The notes under the pieces: generated by a model
What the model was told of the DNA's origin: nothing
The model's database searches: none
What the model saw: the letters and a program-made list of their open reading frames with translations, nothing else
Assembly (NCBI RefSeq): GCF_023016005.1
Contig: NZ_JALKAZ010000001.1
Location: 1,860,001 to 1,924,000 of the forward strand
DNA: 64,000 nt
Direction: 5' to 3'
From: Erythrobacter sp. F6033
GTDB lineage: Bacteria; Pseudomonadota; Alphaproteobacteria; Sphingomonadales; Sphingomonadaceae
Program-made: the position numbers and the translations under genes
Shown here: positions 1-8,562 of the stretch, one piece after another
Numbering within the stretch: the first letter of the stretch is position 1
Layout of the letters: every line of letters starts with the position of its first letter

Positions 1-1115
1 TCCGCACTCCTCTGATCCGCCTGGGCGGACGGCTGGAGGCGGTGATGGCGGACCCGCCCGATTGGCTGGACGGTCAGGGCCGCAATCGGATCGAAGGCGC
101 GCGCCATTCACTGGCATGGCGAATTGATTTGCTGGCCGCATGGGAAGCGTTGTTGGCACGGCTCGGCGGACCGGCGGACCCTGAATTTGTCGATTGGCTT
201 GCGGTTGACCGCTCCGATGCGCGCGAGTTCGATATCGCGATCCATCGCCGCTGGCTCGATCCGATGAAGCCATTCGCAAAGGTCGTGCTCGAACCGGCCC
301 ACGGTGTGATGCTGACCAGTGCCACCTTGACTGACAGGATCGGTTCGCAAGCTGGCGACCCGTGGGAAAGCGCCATCTATCGTTCCGGCGCGGCGCATGT
401 CGAAACGCAGCCTCTGCTGTCCGCCGCGCAAAGCCCGTTTGACTATGCGGCCCGCGCCGAAGTTTTGATCGTCACCGATGTGAAGAAAGGCGATCTGCCG
501 GGGCTCGCCGGAGCCTATGCGCGTATCATCGAGGCATCCGAAGGTGGCGTGCTCGGCCTGTTCACCGCGATCCGCCGGATGCGCGCCGTGCATGGCCGAA
601 TTGCAGACCGTTTGGCCCGCGAAGGCCTGCCCATTTACGCGCAGCATGTGGACCCGATCGACACCGGCACGCTGGTAGACATTTTCCGCGACGATCCGCG
701 CGCTAGCCTGCTCGGCACCGATGCCTTGCGTGACGGAGTGGACGTGCCGGGTCGCTCGCTGCGCTGCGTAGCCTTGGAAGCCGTGCCATGGCCACGGCCC
801 GACATTCTACACAAAGCGCGCCGCGCGGCCTCAGGTGCTGGCGGGCAATATGATGACCGGATAATCCGCGCGCGGCTCGCACAGGCATTCGGACGGTTGA
901 TCCGCAACAAGGACGATCACGGCCATTTCGTCGTGCTGTCCTCCGCCTTCCCCAGCCGATTGCTCAGCGCATTTCCCGAAGGCACCGCGATCCACCGCGT
1001 CACTCTCGACGAAGCATTGGAGCGCATCAAAAGCGGCGAAATCGGCGAACGCATGGTGGAACCTGCCCAAAACGCTGGAAATGCCGACCTCGAACCGCCA
1101 GATTGGGTGCCATGA
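1..1115 (+). CDS. DinG/XPD-type ATP-dependent DNA helicase, C-terminal part (truncated by window edge)
   Basis: The frame is open from the first base, so only the last ~370 residues are present. They form the second RecA-like half of a superfamily 2 DinG/XPD helicase: VMLTSATLTD near 305-335, LRDGVDVPGRSL near 724-765 (motif V) and QAFGRLIRN near 880-906 (motif VI with the arginine finger). Such helicases unwind 5'-3' using ATP during repair. The Walker motifs and any iron-sulfur cysteines lie outside the window and cannot be checked. The stop TGA overlaps the ATG of the next gene, suggesting co-translation. The family call is firm; the exact subfamily is not. Confidence 0.85.
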   Translation, partial: RTPLIRLGGRLEAVMADPPDWLDGQGRNRIEGARHSLAWRIDLLAAWEALLARLGGPADPEFVDWLAVDRSDAREFDIAIHRRWLDPMKPFAKVVLEPAHGVMLTSATLTDRIGSQAGDPWESAIYRSGAAHVETQPLLSAAQSPFDYAARAEVLIVTDVKKGDLPGLAGAYARIIEASEGGVLGLFTAIRRMRAVHGRIADRLAREGLPIYAQHVDPIDTGTLVDIFRDDPRASLLGTDALRDGVDVPGRSLRCVALEAVPWPRPDILHKARRAASGAGGQYDDRIIRARLAQAFGRLIRNKDDHGHFVVLSSAFPSRLLSAFPEGTAIHRVTLDEALERIKSGEIGERMVEPAQNAGNADLEPPDWVP

Positions 1116-2194
1116 TCGAGCAATGGGTTTTTCTTGTCCGCGTGCTGGCCGTCGGCGGCGGCCTCACACTGATTGCGATGGTTGTCGCCAGCGAAGTGCG
1201 GTTATCAATCCGAGTGCCGCTTGTCGGAATGCTCGTTGGCGTGATCGGCTACCTGCTCAATTCGACGCCGCTTATGACGCCGGAAACCCTGATTGATCCA
1301 TTGGTAGATTTCGTGGCGCTATCGACCCCGTTCTGGATTTGGCTGTTTGGCCGCCGGTTGTTTGAGCGTGAACCGGAACGCAGGATCATGCTGGGCGCCG
1401 CCGCGGCAATGTTCCTTGGCTGGTTTCTGGCAAATTTCGTGACGGTACTGAGCTCTGTAGGTTTCGTTTTTCTGCACCTCGTAGCGCTTGCCCTGATCGT
1501 TGATCTTGTCCGGATCGGCGTCTTCGAACGCGAAGATGATCTGGTCGAAGAACGCCGGATCGTACGTCTATGGCTCCCATTACTGGTCGCTGCTCAAGCA
1601 GGGCAGATATTGCTCACCGAACTGGCTGAAATGGTCACAGACTTCGACAGCACCTATCCTCCTGCTTCGCTTCTGAACTCCGTCATCATCCTCGTTATGA
1701 TGTTTTTCTCGGCAATGGCTTTGTTTCGAACACAGCCGGAATTGCTGCCGGCAGAGGAAGAGCAGGGTTCTCCGCCCGAAGAATTGCCTCAGCCACTTGA
1801 CCTGACGCCATCGGAGCACGTGCTGCACGACAAGTTGAAGGCCGCAATGGCAGACGGGACATACCGGGAGACCGGCCTGTCCATCGCCGCCCTCGCCGAT
1901 CATCTCGACACGCCTGAGCACCGTTTGCGCGCTTTGATCAACAGGCGACTGGGCTATCGCAATTTCTCCGCTTTCCTGAACCGTCATCGCATCGCCGAGG
2001 CGCGCGAAAAGCTATCGAATCCCGATGATGTTGATCTGCCAGTGCTCACAATCGCGATGGATCTCGGGTATAATTCGCTTCCGACATTCAACCGCGCATT
2101 TCGGACCGAAACCGGCACAACCCCTAGTGAATTCAGACGCTTATCCTTCAGTGACAGCGAAGAAGTATGGGGTGATGCCACTGGTCAAAACTGA
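1112..2194 (+). CDS. Membrane-anchored AraC-family transcriptional regulator
   Basis: The protein has about 360 residues. The first ~210 hold roughly seven hydrophobic segments, followed by an acidic, proline-rich linker (AEEEQGSPPEELPQP). A C-terminal AraC-type double helix-turn-helix follows, with LSIAALADHL, then IAMDLGYNSLPTFNRAF and the family ending TGTTPSEFRR. The membrane half probably senses a signal in or at the membrane; its ligand is unknown. I chose ATG 1112, which overlaps the helicase stop by ATGA, over a TTG at 1103. The gene runs straight toward the sterol-desaturase-family gene, a plausible target. Confidence 0.85.
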   Translation: MIEQWVFLVRVLAVGGGLTLIAMVVASEVRLSIRVPLVGMLVGVIGYLLNSTPLMTPETLIDPLVDFVALSTPFWIWLFGRRLFEREPERRIMLGAAAAMFLGWFLANFVTVLSSVGFVFLHLVALALIVDLVRIGVFEREDDLVEERRIVRLWLPLLVAAQAGQILLTELAEMVTDFDSTYPPASLLNSVIILVMMFFSAMALFRTQPELLPAEEEQGSPPEELPQPLDLTPSEHVLHDKLKAAMADGTYRETGLSIAALADHLDTPEHRLRALINRRLGYRNFSAFLNRHRIAEAREKLSNPDDVDLPVLTIAMDLGYNSLPTFNRAFRTETGTTPSEFRRLSFSDSEEVWGDATGQN

Positions 2195-2299
2195 AAAAGC
2201 GTGTGCGTTTTCGGAATTGATGCGGATTTTGCGGGTCTGCGGAGAGGTTTGTGATAGCCTGCTTCATACAGCGGATATCAACCGCTTAGGAGACGCGCC

Positions 2300-3157
2300 A
2301 TGATGGCACCCGAACAGACTGTGAATTTTGCCACCGCCTTTGAAACGGTGGGCGAGCACTTCATGAAAGTCATATATTTTGACGGTGGCCGTTATCTGAT
2401 CGCAGCGGGCGCGCTGACAATATTCTTGCTGGTCTTCAACACATGGGCGACCAACCGGCGTATACAGCGCAAGCGCAAAGCTGGTGCCGCCGATTATAAA
2501 CGCGAAGTTCTGTCATCCGGCCGCACCATTCTGGTCTTTGCAGTGACCACCCTCGCAACCCTGATCGGGCGCGAGATGGGTGTGATCAACTTCCACCTCG
2601 ACAATCCTGCGCTGCTCACAATCGCGTGGCAGTTCGCATTGATGGTCTTGGTGCATGATGCCTATTTCTACTGGCTGCATCGCGGCATGCATTTAAAGGC
2701 GTTGTTCAAATCGACTCATATGCATCACCATAAATCGCGCACGCCAACACCGTGGACTGCGTACAGCTTCGCCAGCACCGAAGCCTTCCTAGAAGCCGCC
2801 TATGTCCCGTTGTTCCTGCTGGTCACAAGCCAACTTGGTATCTCCTATGCCGGTTACGCAATCCTGTTCTTCCTCTGGCATCAGATCATCCGCAATGTGA
2901 TGGCGCATGCGGGCAGCGAGCTGTTCCCTGCTGGATGGGTGGACAATCCGCTCACCAGCTGGATCAGCACCACGACGCACCATGATCTGCACCATTCATC
3001 CGGCCACAATTATGGGTTCTATTTCACCTGGTGGGACAAGATGATGGGCACCGAGCATCCGCGTTACAAAGAAGAATTCCGCAAGAACGCCAAGCCGCTG
3101 ATCATGTTTGGCCGCCCGGCGAAACCTGCCGATACCGCCGCGCCCGAAAGCGCGTAG
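2300..3157 (+). CDS. Sterol desaturase / fatty acid hydroxylase family membrane enzyme
   Basis: The 285-residue protein carries the three histidine clusters of di-iron membrane hydroxylases: HDAYFYWLHRGMH (HX3-4H type), HMHHHKSRTP (HXXHH) and HHDLHHSSGHN (HXXHH). About four hydrophobic segments surround them, so the active site should face the cytoplasm. Family members hydroxylate or desaturate sterols, carotenoids or fatty acids using O2; the substrate cannot be told from the sequence. AGGAGA at 2288-2293 supports the ATG at 2300 (a second ATG follows at 2303). It lies 105 bp after the membrane AraC regulator on the same strand. Confidence 0.85.
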   Translation: MMAPEQTVNFATAFETVGEHFMKVIYFDGGRYLIAAGALTIFLLVFNTWATNRRIQRKRKAGAADYKREVLSSGRTILVFAVTTLATLIGREMGVINFHLDNPALLTIAWQFALMVLVHDAYFYWLHRGMHLKALFKSTHMHHHKSRTPTPWTAYSFASTEAFLEAAYVPLFLLVTSQLGISYAGYAILFFLWHQIIRNVMAHAGSELFPAGWVDNPLTSWISTTTHHDLHHSSGHNYGFYFTWWDKMMGTEHPRYKEEFRKNAKPLIMFGRPAKPADTAAPESA

Positions 3158-3206
3158 GCTCCTTTAACCAGTCCCCAGCGGTCAGCGCACTCCTCGCGCA
3201 GGCCAA

Positions 3207-3254
3207 GCGGCAGTCTTTTTGACGCCTCCGATGGGCGCGTCATGAGACTGCCGC
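3207..3254. terminator. Long nested hairpin between the desaturase and sixA
   Basis: Perfect 10-bp arms GCGGCAGTCT (3207-3216) and AGACTGCCGC (3245-3254) enclose a second stem, TGACGC (3220-3225) / GCGTCA (3237-3242). It sits 50 bp after the desaturase stop and could end that transcript, but no clear T-tract follows on the plus strand, so a rho-independent role is uncertain. Confidence 0.45.
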
Positions 3255-3344
3255 ATTTGCTTTACACAGCCGTGATTGTCGTGCTGTAGGGGCATCGCGG
3301 CGCATGGTGCGTTGGTGGTTTAATGAGAACGGAGAGCCAAGCGG

Positions 3345-3887
3345 GTGACCAAAATCCTCGGACTGTTGCGTCACGCCAAATCCGATTGGGATGATACCGC
3401 CCAGCGCGATTTCGACCGCGGCCTGAACGATCGCGGCAGGCGCGGCGCGCGCGTGATCGGTGATCATATCCGTAAGCACGGGATCAAATGGGACAGCGTG
3501 ATCGCCAGCCCTGCCGTGCGCGTTTCGGCCACTCTTGAAGCGGGCTTGCCCGAACTTGAACCTATCTATGACAAGCGGCTGTATCTGGCGGCTTCGGACA
3601 CGATTTTAGAGGCGGTTCAGGAACATGCCGCCGGGGCCGATGCTGAACCGAACACCGTGCTAATCTCCGGCCACAATCCCGGCCTGCAGGAAGTGTTGCT
3701 CGATCTAGTTTCACCGGCGCATGAGAACGATCTATTCAAGGAGGCATCGGTCAAATTCCCGACAGCAACCTTTGCCGTTCTGGAATGCAATATCGACAGC
3801 TGGGCGGATCTGAAAAACTACTGTGCGAAGCTCGTCCACTTTGCCCGCCCGCGCGATCTGGACCCTGATCTGGGACCGGAGTTTTAG
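3345..3887 (+). CDS. sixA: SixA-type histidine phosphatase
   Basis: The 180-residue protein starts with the phosphohistidine catalytic motif LLRHAKSDWDD (RHG-type RHA) and has the second histidine in ISGHNPGLQE. Members such as E. coli SixA remove phosphate from phosphohistidine (HPt domains or the nitrogen PTS). The start is GTG at 3345, since MTKILGLLRHAK is the usual family beginning. Its stop overlaps the stop of soxR tail to tail by four bases. The exact substrate here is not known. Confidence 0.85.
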   Translation: MTKILGLLRHAKSDWDDTAQRDFDRGLNDRGRRGARVIGDHIRKHGIKWDSVIASPAVRVSATLEAGLPELEPIYDKRLYLAASDTILEAVQEHAAGADAEPNTVLISGHNPGLQEVLLDLVSPAHENDLFKEASVKFPTATFAVLECNIDSWADLKNYCAKLVHFARPRDLDPDLGPEF

Positions 3888-4348
3888 TCTGCAATCAATT
3901 GTCGCGGCCCCGGACCTTTCTCAGCCAAGTGATCGTTGTCGTTATAAATCGCGCATTTCTTCAGGCTTAGGCACCCGCATCCGATACATCCATCAAGAGC
4001 ATCGCGTGTCCTTTGCAACTCCGCGATTTTAGCATCCAGCACACCGCGAATACCCTTGCTGATGCCCTGCCAATCGCGCGCGGTCGGCGTGCGGCCATGC
4101 GGCAATTTCGAAAATTCCGCCTCTATCTCGCCGAGCGTCAGGCCAAGCTGCTGAGCGATGCGGATGAAGCTAACCCGGCGAATGTCCGAGCGCAGAAAGC
4201 GCCGCTGATTGCCGCCGGTCCGCACAGGCTCAACCAATTTCTTGTCCTCGTAAAACCGGATAGCGGACACTGAGAGGCCCGTGCGGCGTGCCATTTCGCC
4301 AATCGGGATCAAGTCGGTTTTGCGTAGAGCCTGCGCCATGTTTGACAC
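3884..4348 (-). CDS. soxR: Redox-sensing MerR-family regulator SoxR
   Basis: The protein has 154 residues. A MerR winged helix (IGEMARRTGLSVSAIRFYED, residues 16-35) is followed by a dimerisation helix and the [2Fe-2S] binding cysteines 121, 124, 126 and 132 in CIGCGCLSLKKC, the exact CX2CXCX5C spacing of SoxR. Oxidation or nitrosylation of this cluster turns on a promoter with an over-long spacer. A second start at MAQAL (4339) is possible. The gene is divergent from the VOC gene at 4441, and a SoxR box lies between them. Confidence 0.95.
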   Translation of the reverse strand: MSNMAQALRKTDLIPIGEMARRTGLSVSAIRFYEDKKLVEPVRTGGNQRRFLRSDIRRVSFIRIAQQLGLTLGEIEAEFSKLPHGRTPTARDWQGISKGIRGVLDAKIAELQRTRDALDGCIGCGCLSLKKCAIYNDNDHLAEKGPGPRQLIAD

Positions 4349-4362
4349 CTTTCAAAATTTTC

Positions 4363-4396
4363 TTGACCTCAAGTTAGGTTGAGATTGCATCATACT
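4363..4396 (+). promoter_or_regulatory. SoxR box inside a MerR-type promoter
   Basis: CCTCAAGTTAGGTTGAGA at 4367-4384 closely matches the E. coli soxS operator (CCTCAAGTTAACTTGAGG). It lies just after a TTGACC -35 (4363-4368). Nineteen bases after the -35 comes CATCAT (4388-4393), with CATACT at 4391-4396 as an alternative -10. Box, long spacer and the adjacent soxR together identify it. It points toward the VOC gene at 4441. Confidence 0.88.
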
Positions 4397-4440
4397 CAAG
4401 TCTGCTGATTCGGATCAGCCTATTTGAAAGGATCACATCA

Positions 4441-4833
4441 ATGCCCAAAGGCACCCTAGAGCACGCTAATATCTCCGTTACCCAGCCAGAGCGTAGCGCG
4501 GAACTGTTCAAGCAAATGCTCGGCTGGGAAGAGCGTTGGCGCGGTCCAAGTCAAAAATACGGGTGGAGCTTGCATGTCGGCGATCCTGAAAACGGACAGA
4601 CATATCTTGCGCTTTATACTGGCGACCATGTGAAGGGAGGCTATTCAAAAGGGCAGCCGCTCAATCACGTCGCGTTTGTCGTTGATGATCTGAACGAAGC
4701 CGAAAATGTAGTCGCCGCCGCGGGCCTGAAACCCTTTGGCCACGATGACTATGATCCCGGCAAAAGGTTCTACTTTTTCGATTGGGACGGGATCGAATTC
4801 GAAGTCGTCAGCTATTCCGGAGATGCGTCATGA
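4441..4833 (+). CDS. VOC-family (glyoxalase/bleomycin-resistance fold) protein, predicted SoxR target
   Basis: The 130-residue protein is one vicinal-oxygen-chelate module pair. LEHANISVTQPERSAELFKQ at the start supplies the first metal histidine, LNHVAFVVDDL in the middle the second, and IEFEVVSYSG at the end the glutamate. Such proteins are glyoxalases, dioxygenases or drug-binding proteins; which one is undetermined. Start ATG 4441 follows GAAAGGA. Being the first gene behind a SoxR box, it probably answers redox-cycling compounds or electrophiles. Confidence 0.85.
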   Translation: MPKGTLEHANISVTQPERSAELFKQMLGWEERWRGPSQKYGWSLHVGDPENGQTYLALYTGDHVKGGYSKGQPLNHVAFVVDDLNEAENVVAAAGLKPFGHDDYDPGKRFYFFDWDGIEFEVVSYSGDAS

Positions 4834-4982
4834 ACGAGATTATTCCGCGCGAGCCGATGTTTGCACCCGCGCCGAAGAGCGCGAAACGGAGGCCCTACAG
4901 AAGGCTTTTCTGGATCGGTTTGCCCTTCACCCATGGCTGGTCTGTACGGCTGATTATCAGCTCGCCCGCCCACGGTCGTTAA
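4830..4982 (+). CDS. Possible small protein (50 aa) overlapping the VOC gene
   Basis: An ATG at 4830 overlaps the VOC stop (ATGA) and opens 50 codons. The product is rich in Pro and Arg in its first half (KSAKRRPYRRLFW) and ends 15 bp before the ubiA stop. No family is recognised. The coupling favours a real SoxR-controlled small protein, but nothing else supports it and chance is a real alternative. Confidence 0.35.
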   Translation: MNEIIPREPMFAPAPKSAKRRPYRRLFWIGLPFTHGWSVRLIISSPAHGR

Positions 4983-4997
4983 AGCACTTAAACCCAA

Positions 4998-5900
4998 TCA
5001 GGCGTTCCCGACGACGAAACACGCCGCCGCCATGAATCCGCCTGCCCAGCGGTTTGAGCGGAACCGTTCAAGCGGGTTCGCAGGGTCTTCGGGATCAAGC
5101 GTGGAGACCTGCCACAGCAAATGTAGCGCGACGGGAAGGAGCGCCACTAGCGCCAGCCAATCGGGGCGGTAGAGCCAGATGCCGAGCCCCCACAACCCGA
5201 TGGTCGCGGCGTAAAACCCGCCAACGCCCGCGTGAACTTTTGCGCCCATACGCAACGCAGAGGATTTGATGCCGACCAGCGCATCATCCTCACGGTCTTG
5301 CAGAGCGTAAATCGTATCGAACCCAATCACCCAGCAAATACAGCCCGCATAGATGCAAGCGAGCACATCCCAATTGTCCCAGCGCAATTGCGTCCAGCCG
5401 ACCAGCACGCCCCAGTTGAACACCATGCCCAGCCACGCCTGCGGCCACCACGTAATGCGCTTCATAAACGGATAGGCTGCGACCATGGCGAGGCTGGCCA
5501 GCGCGACCAACTGCGCTTCCAGCCGGAGTTGCAGCAATACGACCAACCCGACGAGGCACAAGGCAAGCAGCCAACCCCACGCGAGCTTCTTGGATATACG
5601 CCCGCTCGCCACTGGCCGCGCGGCGGTGCGCGCAACCTTCTTATCAAGGTCGGCATCAACGATATCGTTATACACGCACCCCGCCCCGCGCATGGCAATC
5701 GCGCCGAGCAAAAGCCAGCCGAGTAGCGGCAATTGCCATCCCGCTCCCGTCAGCCACACACCGAATACGCAGGGCCAGAACAGCAGCCACCAACCAATCG
5801 GACGGTCAAACCGTGCCAGCTGCGCGAGATCGCGCGGCAATTGCGGCAACCGTTCAACAAGCCCGCGGTGCTCGGTGTCGGGAACAATCTCTTCGGTCAC
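4998..5900 (-). CDS. ubiA: 4-hydroxybenzoate polyprenyltransferase UbiA
   Basis: The 300-residue integral membrane prenyltransferase attaches the polyprenyl tail to 4-hydroxybenzoate in ubiquinone synthesis. It shows RPIGWWLLFWPCVFG at the first helix and the first aspartate motif NDIVDADLDKKVARTAARP (NDXXDXXXD). The second motif is DTIYALQDREDD (YAXXD-type). About eight hydrophobic helices and the length fit the family. Its ATG overlaps the stop of the upstream small membrane protein by four bases. Confidence 0.95.
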   Translation of the reverse strand: MTEEIVPDTEHRGLVERLPQLPRDLAQLARFDRPIGWWLLFWPCVFGVWLTGAGWQLPLLGWLLLGAIAMRGAGCVYNDIVDADLDKKVARTAARPVASGRISKKLAWGWLLALCLVGLVVLLQLRLEAQLVALASLAMVAAYPFMKRITWWPQAWLGMVFNWGVLVGWTQLRWDNWDVLACIYAGCICWVIGFDTIYALQDREDDALVGIKSSALRMGAKVHAGVGGFYAATIGLWGLGIWLYRPDWLALVALLPVALHLLWQVSTLDPEDPANPLERFRSNRWAGGFMAAACFVVGNA

Positions 5901-6280
5901 ACGGCCTCATCGCGCTTCGCCGCGCGCCAGCCGAGCAAGGCCAGCACCAGCATCGTGATGTTACCGGCGAAATCGAGCATCCCGATCGAGGTCAGAACCG
6001 GCTCGACATAGTGGAAATGGTAGTTGAACCAGAAGAACGGCAGCAGCGCCGCAGCGAAAACAAGAAACGCTCGCGAAGGCCATTCCAGAACCAGTGCCAT
6101 AATGCCGAACAAGACCGCCTGAGATCCGAAGCACGCCATCGTGAAGGTCGTAAGATAGGTGCTGTCCCGATATTCGGGCGTCACAGCCAGTTCGATCACG
6201 TTGGCAGGCGCAAACAGCGCCCATCCGCCAAGCAGCAGAAACACCGCCGCGATCCCGTATTGTGCCATTTTTGCTGTCAT
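5897..6280 (-). CDS. Small four-helix membrane protein, unknown function
   Basis: From ATG 6280 the product (MTAKMAQYGIAAVFLL...) has 127 residues and about four transmembrane helices with short loops. The frame stays open further upstream, but that part overlaps the rsmE start region and lacks hydrophobic or family-like character, so I use 6280. It overlaps ubiA by ATGA, so the two are probably co-expressed. I recognise no family and assign no function. Confidence 0.65.
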   Translation of the reverse strand: MTAKMAQYGIAAVFLLLGGWALFAPANVIELAVTPEYRDSTYLTTFTMACFGSQAVLFGIMALVLEWPSRAFLVFAAALLPFFWFNYHFHYVEPVLTSIGMLDFAGNITMLVLALLGWRAAKRDEAV

Positions 6281-6320
6281 GACTTGCTCTCTAGCGTCCG
6301 CCGCGCCTAGGGGAAAGCCC

Positions 6321-7088
6321 ATGTCAGCCACACCATCTTGGCCGCCCCGAAGCGCCCCGCGATTGTTCGTCGAAGACGAACTCGCCGAAGGCCGCACCTT
6401 TGCGCTCGATGGCGGACACGCGCACTATCTAGGCAAAGTGATGCGGGTGCGCGAAGGCGATGCCGTGATCCTATGCGACAACATCACCGGCGAATGGGCG
6501 GCCCGTGTCGGCCAAGTGGACAAGCGCCGCGTCGATGTGACCGTGGTAGAGCACTTGCGTGAGCGTGAAAGCGTGCCGGACCTGTGGCTGTGCCCCGCGC
6601 TTCTAAAGAAAGACCGGTTCGATATGGTGCTGGAAAAGGCCACCGAGCTGGGCACCGCGCGCATTCAACCGGTTATCACGCGCCGCTGTGTCGCCGATAA
6701 GCTGAACCTTGATCGCGCCCGCACTCTGACGACCGAAGCCGCCGAGCAATGCGTCCGCACCGCGCTTCCCGAAATCGGCGAACCGCAAAAGCTCGACGCG
6801 ATGCTGCGCGATTGGCCTACGGAACGCGCGCTGTTCTTTGCCGATGAATTGGGCGGCGAGCCGGTGGCAGACGCGTTTTGCTATCACGAAGGCCCAGCCG
6901 CGATCCTGATCGGACCCGAAGGCGGATTTGACGATGCCGAGCGAGAGGCCATTCGCGCTCACCCATCCGCCAAACCCATATCGCTCGGTCCGCGTATCCT
7001 GCGCGGAGAAACCGCCGCGATTGCGGCCCTATCCGTCTGGATGGCCGAAGCCGGAGACTGGCTCGGTCAAGCGGACGAGGAAGAATGA
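6321..7088 (+). CDS. rsmE: 16S rRNA (uracil-1498-N3)-methyltransferase RsmE
   Basis: The 255-residue SPOUT methyltransferase modifies U1498 of 16S rRNA. The N-terminal PUA-like part has RLFVEDEL and HYLGKVMRVREGD. The C-terminal knot carries LIGPEGGFDDAE and LGPRILRGETAAIAAL, which form the S-adenosylmethionine pocket. I chose ATG 6321 because homologs start just before the RLFVE stretch; the longer frame from 6159 runs into the divergent gene. Confidence 0.95.
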   Translation: MSATPSWPPRSAPRLFVEDELAEGRTFALDGGHAHYLGKVMRVREGDAVILCDNITGEWAARVGQVDKRRVDVTVVEHLRERESVPDLWLCPALLKKDRFDMVLEKATELGTARIQPVITRRCVADKLNLDRARTLTTEAAEQCVRTALPEIGEPQKLDAMLRDWPTERALFFADELGGEPVADAFCYHEGPAAILIGPEGGFDDAEREAIRAHPSAKPISLGPRILRGETAAIAALSVWMAEAGDWLGQADEEE

Positions 7089-7175
7089 CTTCGTGCGTCC
7101 AAAGTCAGTTTACCCTTCCCACAACGGAATCGGTTTTCTAGGGCAACTGACAAGACAGAAAGGTGCCCTACCCTA

Positions 7176-8549
7176 ATGAGCACAAGAGAGACATCCGACG
7201 CCCCCGAGCCCGTGATCGAAGGCATGGAGCAATTGATCGCTCCGATGGCCGGCGGGGAAAAGCCGTCAAGCGACTGGCGCATCGGCACCGAGCACGAGAA
7301 ATTCGTCTACAAACGCGAAGATCGCCGCGCCCCGTCCTATGATGAGCCTTGCGGCATTCGGGACATCCTAGGCGAGCTTCAGGAATATGGCTGGCAGCCG
7401 GTTGAAGAAAACGGCAACGTTATCGCCCTGAAAGGCGAAGACGGCGCGGTAAGCCTTGAGCCTGCTGGCCAACTTGAACTTTCCGGTGCGCCGCTAGAAA
7501 ACCTCCATCAGACATGCGCGGAAACCGGACGCCATCTGGAACAGGTGAAAGCCATCGGCGAACGCTGCGATGCGGGCTATCTTGGCCTTGGCATGTGGCC
7601 GGACAAGACCCGCGAAGAGCTGCCGATCATGCCAAAGGGCCGCTATGGTATCATGCTGAAGCATATGCCGACGGTCGGCAATCTGGGCCTCGATATGATG
7701 CTGCGGACCTGCACCATTCAGGTCAATCTCGACTATTCTTCCGAAGCGGACATGGTGAAGAAGTTCCGCGTCGGCCTTGCACTGCAACCGCTCGCGACTG
7801 CTTTGTTTGCGAACTCGCCTTTCACCGAAGGCAAACCCAACGGCTACCTTTCCTATCGCAGCCACATCTGGTCAGACACCGATCCGCACCGCACTGGCAT
7901 GCTGCCCTTCGTATTCGAAGATGGCTTTGGGTATGAGCGCTGGGCCGAATACATGCTCGAGGTGCCGATGTATTTCGCCTTCCGCGACGGCAAATATATC
8001 GATGCGGCGGGCCTGAGCTTCCGAGACTTTATGGACGGCAAATTGTCTGTTCTTCCTGGCGAACGTCCCACCGCGAGCGATTGGTGGGATCACCTCTCCA
8101 CCGCCTTCCCAGAAGTGCGCCTCAAGAGCTTCCTCGAAATGCGCGGCGCGGATGGTGGACCGTGGAGTCGCATTTGCGCTCTGCCCGCGTTCTGGGTTGG
8201 CCTGCTGTATGATCAAGGCGCGCTGGATGCGGCGTGGAACCTTGTCAAAGACTGGTCCATGGAAGAGCGCGAGCGGCTTCGCAATGAAGTCCCGCGGCTT
8301 GGCCTGGAAACCAAACTTCCCGGTGGCACTGGCACGATGCAGGATCTGGGCCGCGAAGTGCTCGCCATTGCGCATAAGGGCCTCGCGGCACGTGGTCGTC
8401 TGAATGCAAGCGGCGACAATGAAACCGGCTATCTCGAAACGCTCGATGAAATCGTCAGCACCGGCAAAGTGCCGGCTCAACGTCTGCTCGATGCCTATCA
8501 CGGCGAATGGAACGGCGATGTGACGCAGGTCTACAAATACTCGTTCTGA
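7176..8549 (+). CDS. gshA: Glutamate-cysteine ligase, plant/alphaproteobacterial type
   Basis: The 457-residue enzyme makes gamma-glutamylcysteine, the first step of glutathione synthesis. RIGTEHEKFVYK near the start, SLEPAGQLELSGAP and the MLRTCTIQVNLDY stretch are typical of the GCS2/plant-like class, not the E. coli GshA class. The cytosolic enzyme is full length. The 87-bp gap after rsmE contains no obvious site. The downstream ABM-domain gene follows in the same direction. Confidence 0.95.
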   Translation: MSTRETSDAPEPVIEGMEQLIAPMAGGEKPSSDWRIGTEHEKFVYKREDRRAPSYDEPCGIRDILGELQEYGWQPVEENGNVIALKGEDGAVSLEPAGQLELSGAPLENLHQTCAETGRHLEQVKAIGERCDAGYLGLGMWPDKTREELPIMPKGRYGIMLKHMPTVGNLGLDMMLRTCTIQVNLDYSSEADMVKKFRVGLALQPLATALFANSPFTEGKPNGYLSYRSHIWSDTDPHRTGMLPFVFEDGFGYERWAEYMLEVPMYFAFRDGKYIDAAGLSFRDFMDGKLSVLPGERPTASDWWDHLSTAFPEVRLKSFLEMRGADGGPWSRICALPAFWVGLLYDQGALDAAWNLVKDWSMEERERLRNEVPRLGLETKLPGGTGTMQDLGREVLAIAHKGLAARGRLNASGDNETGYLETLDEIVSTGKVPAQRLLDAYHGEWNGDVTQVYKYSF

Positions 8550-8562
8550 GGGAGAGAATGGA

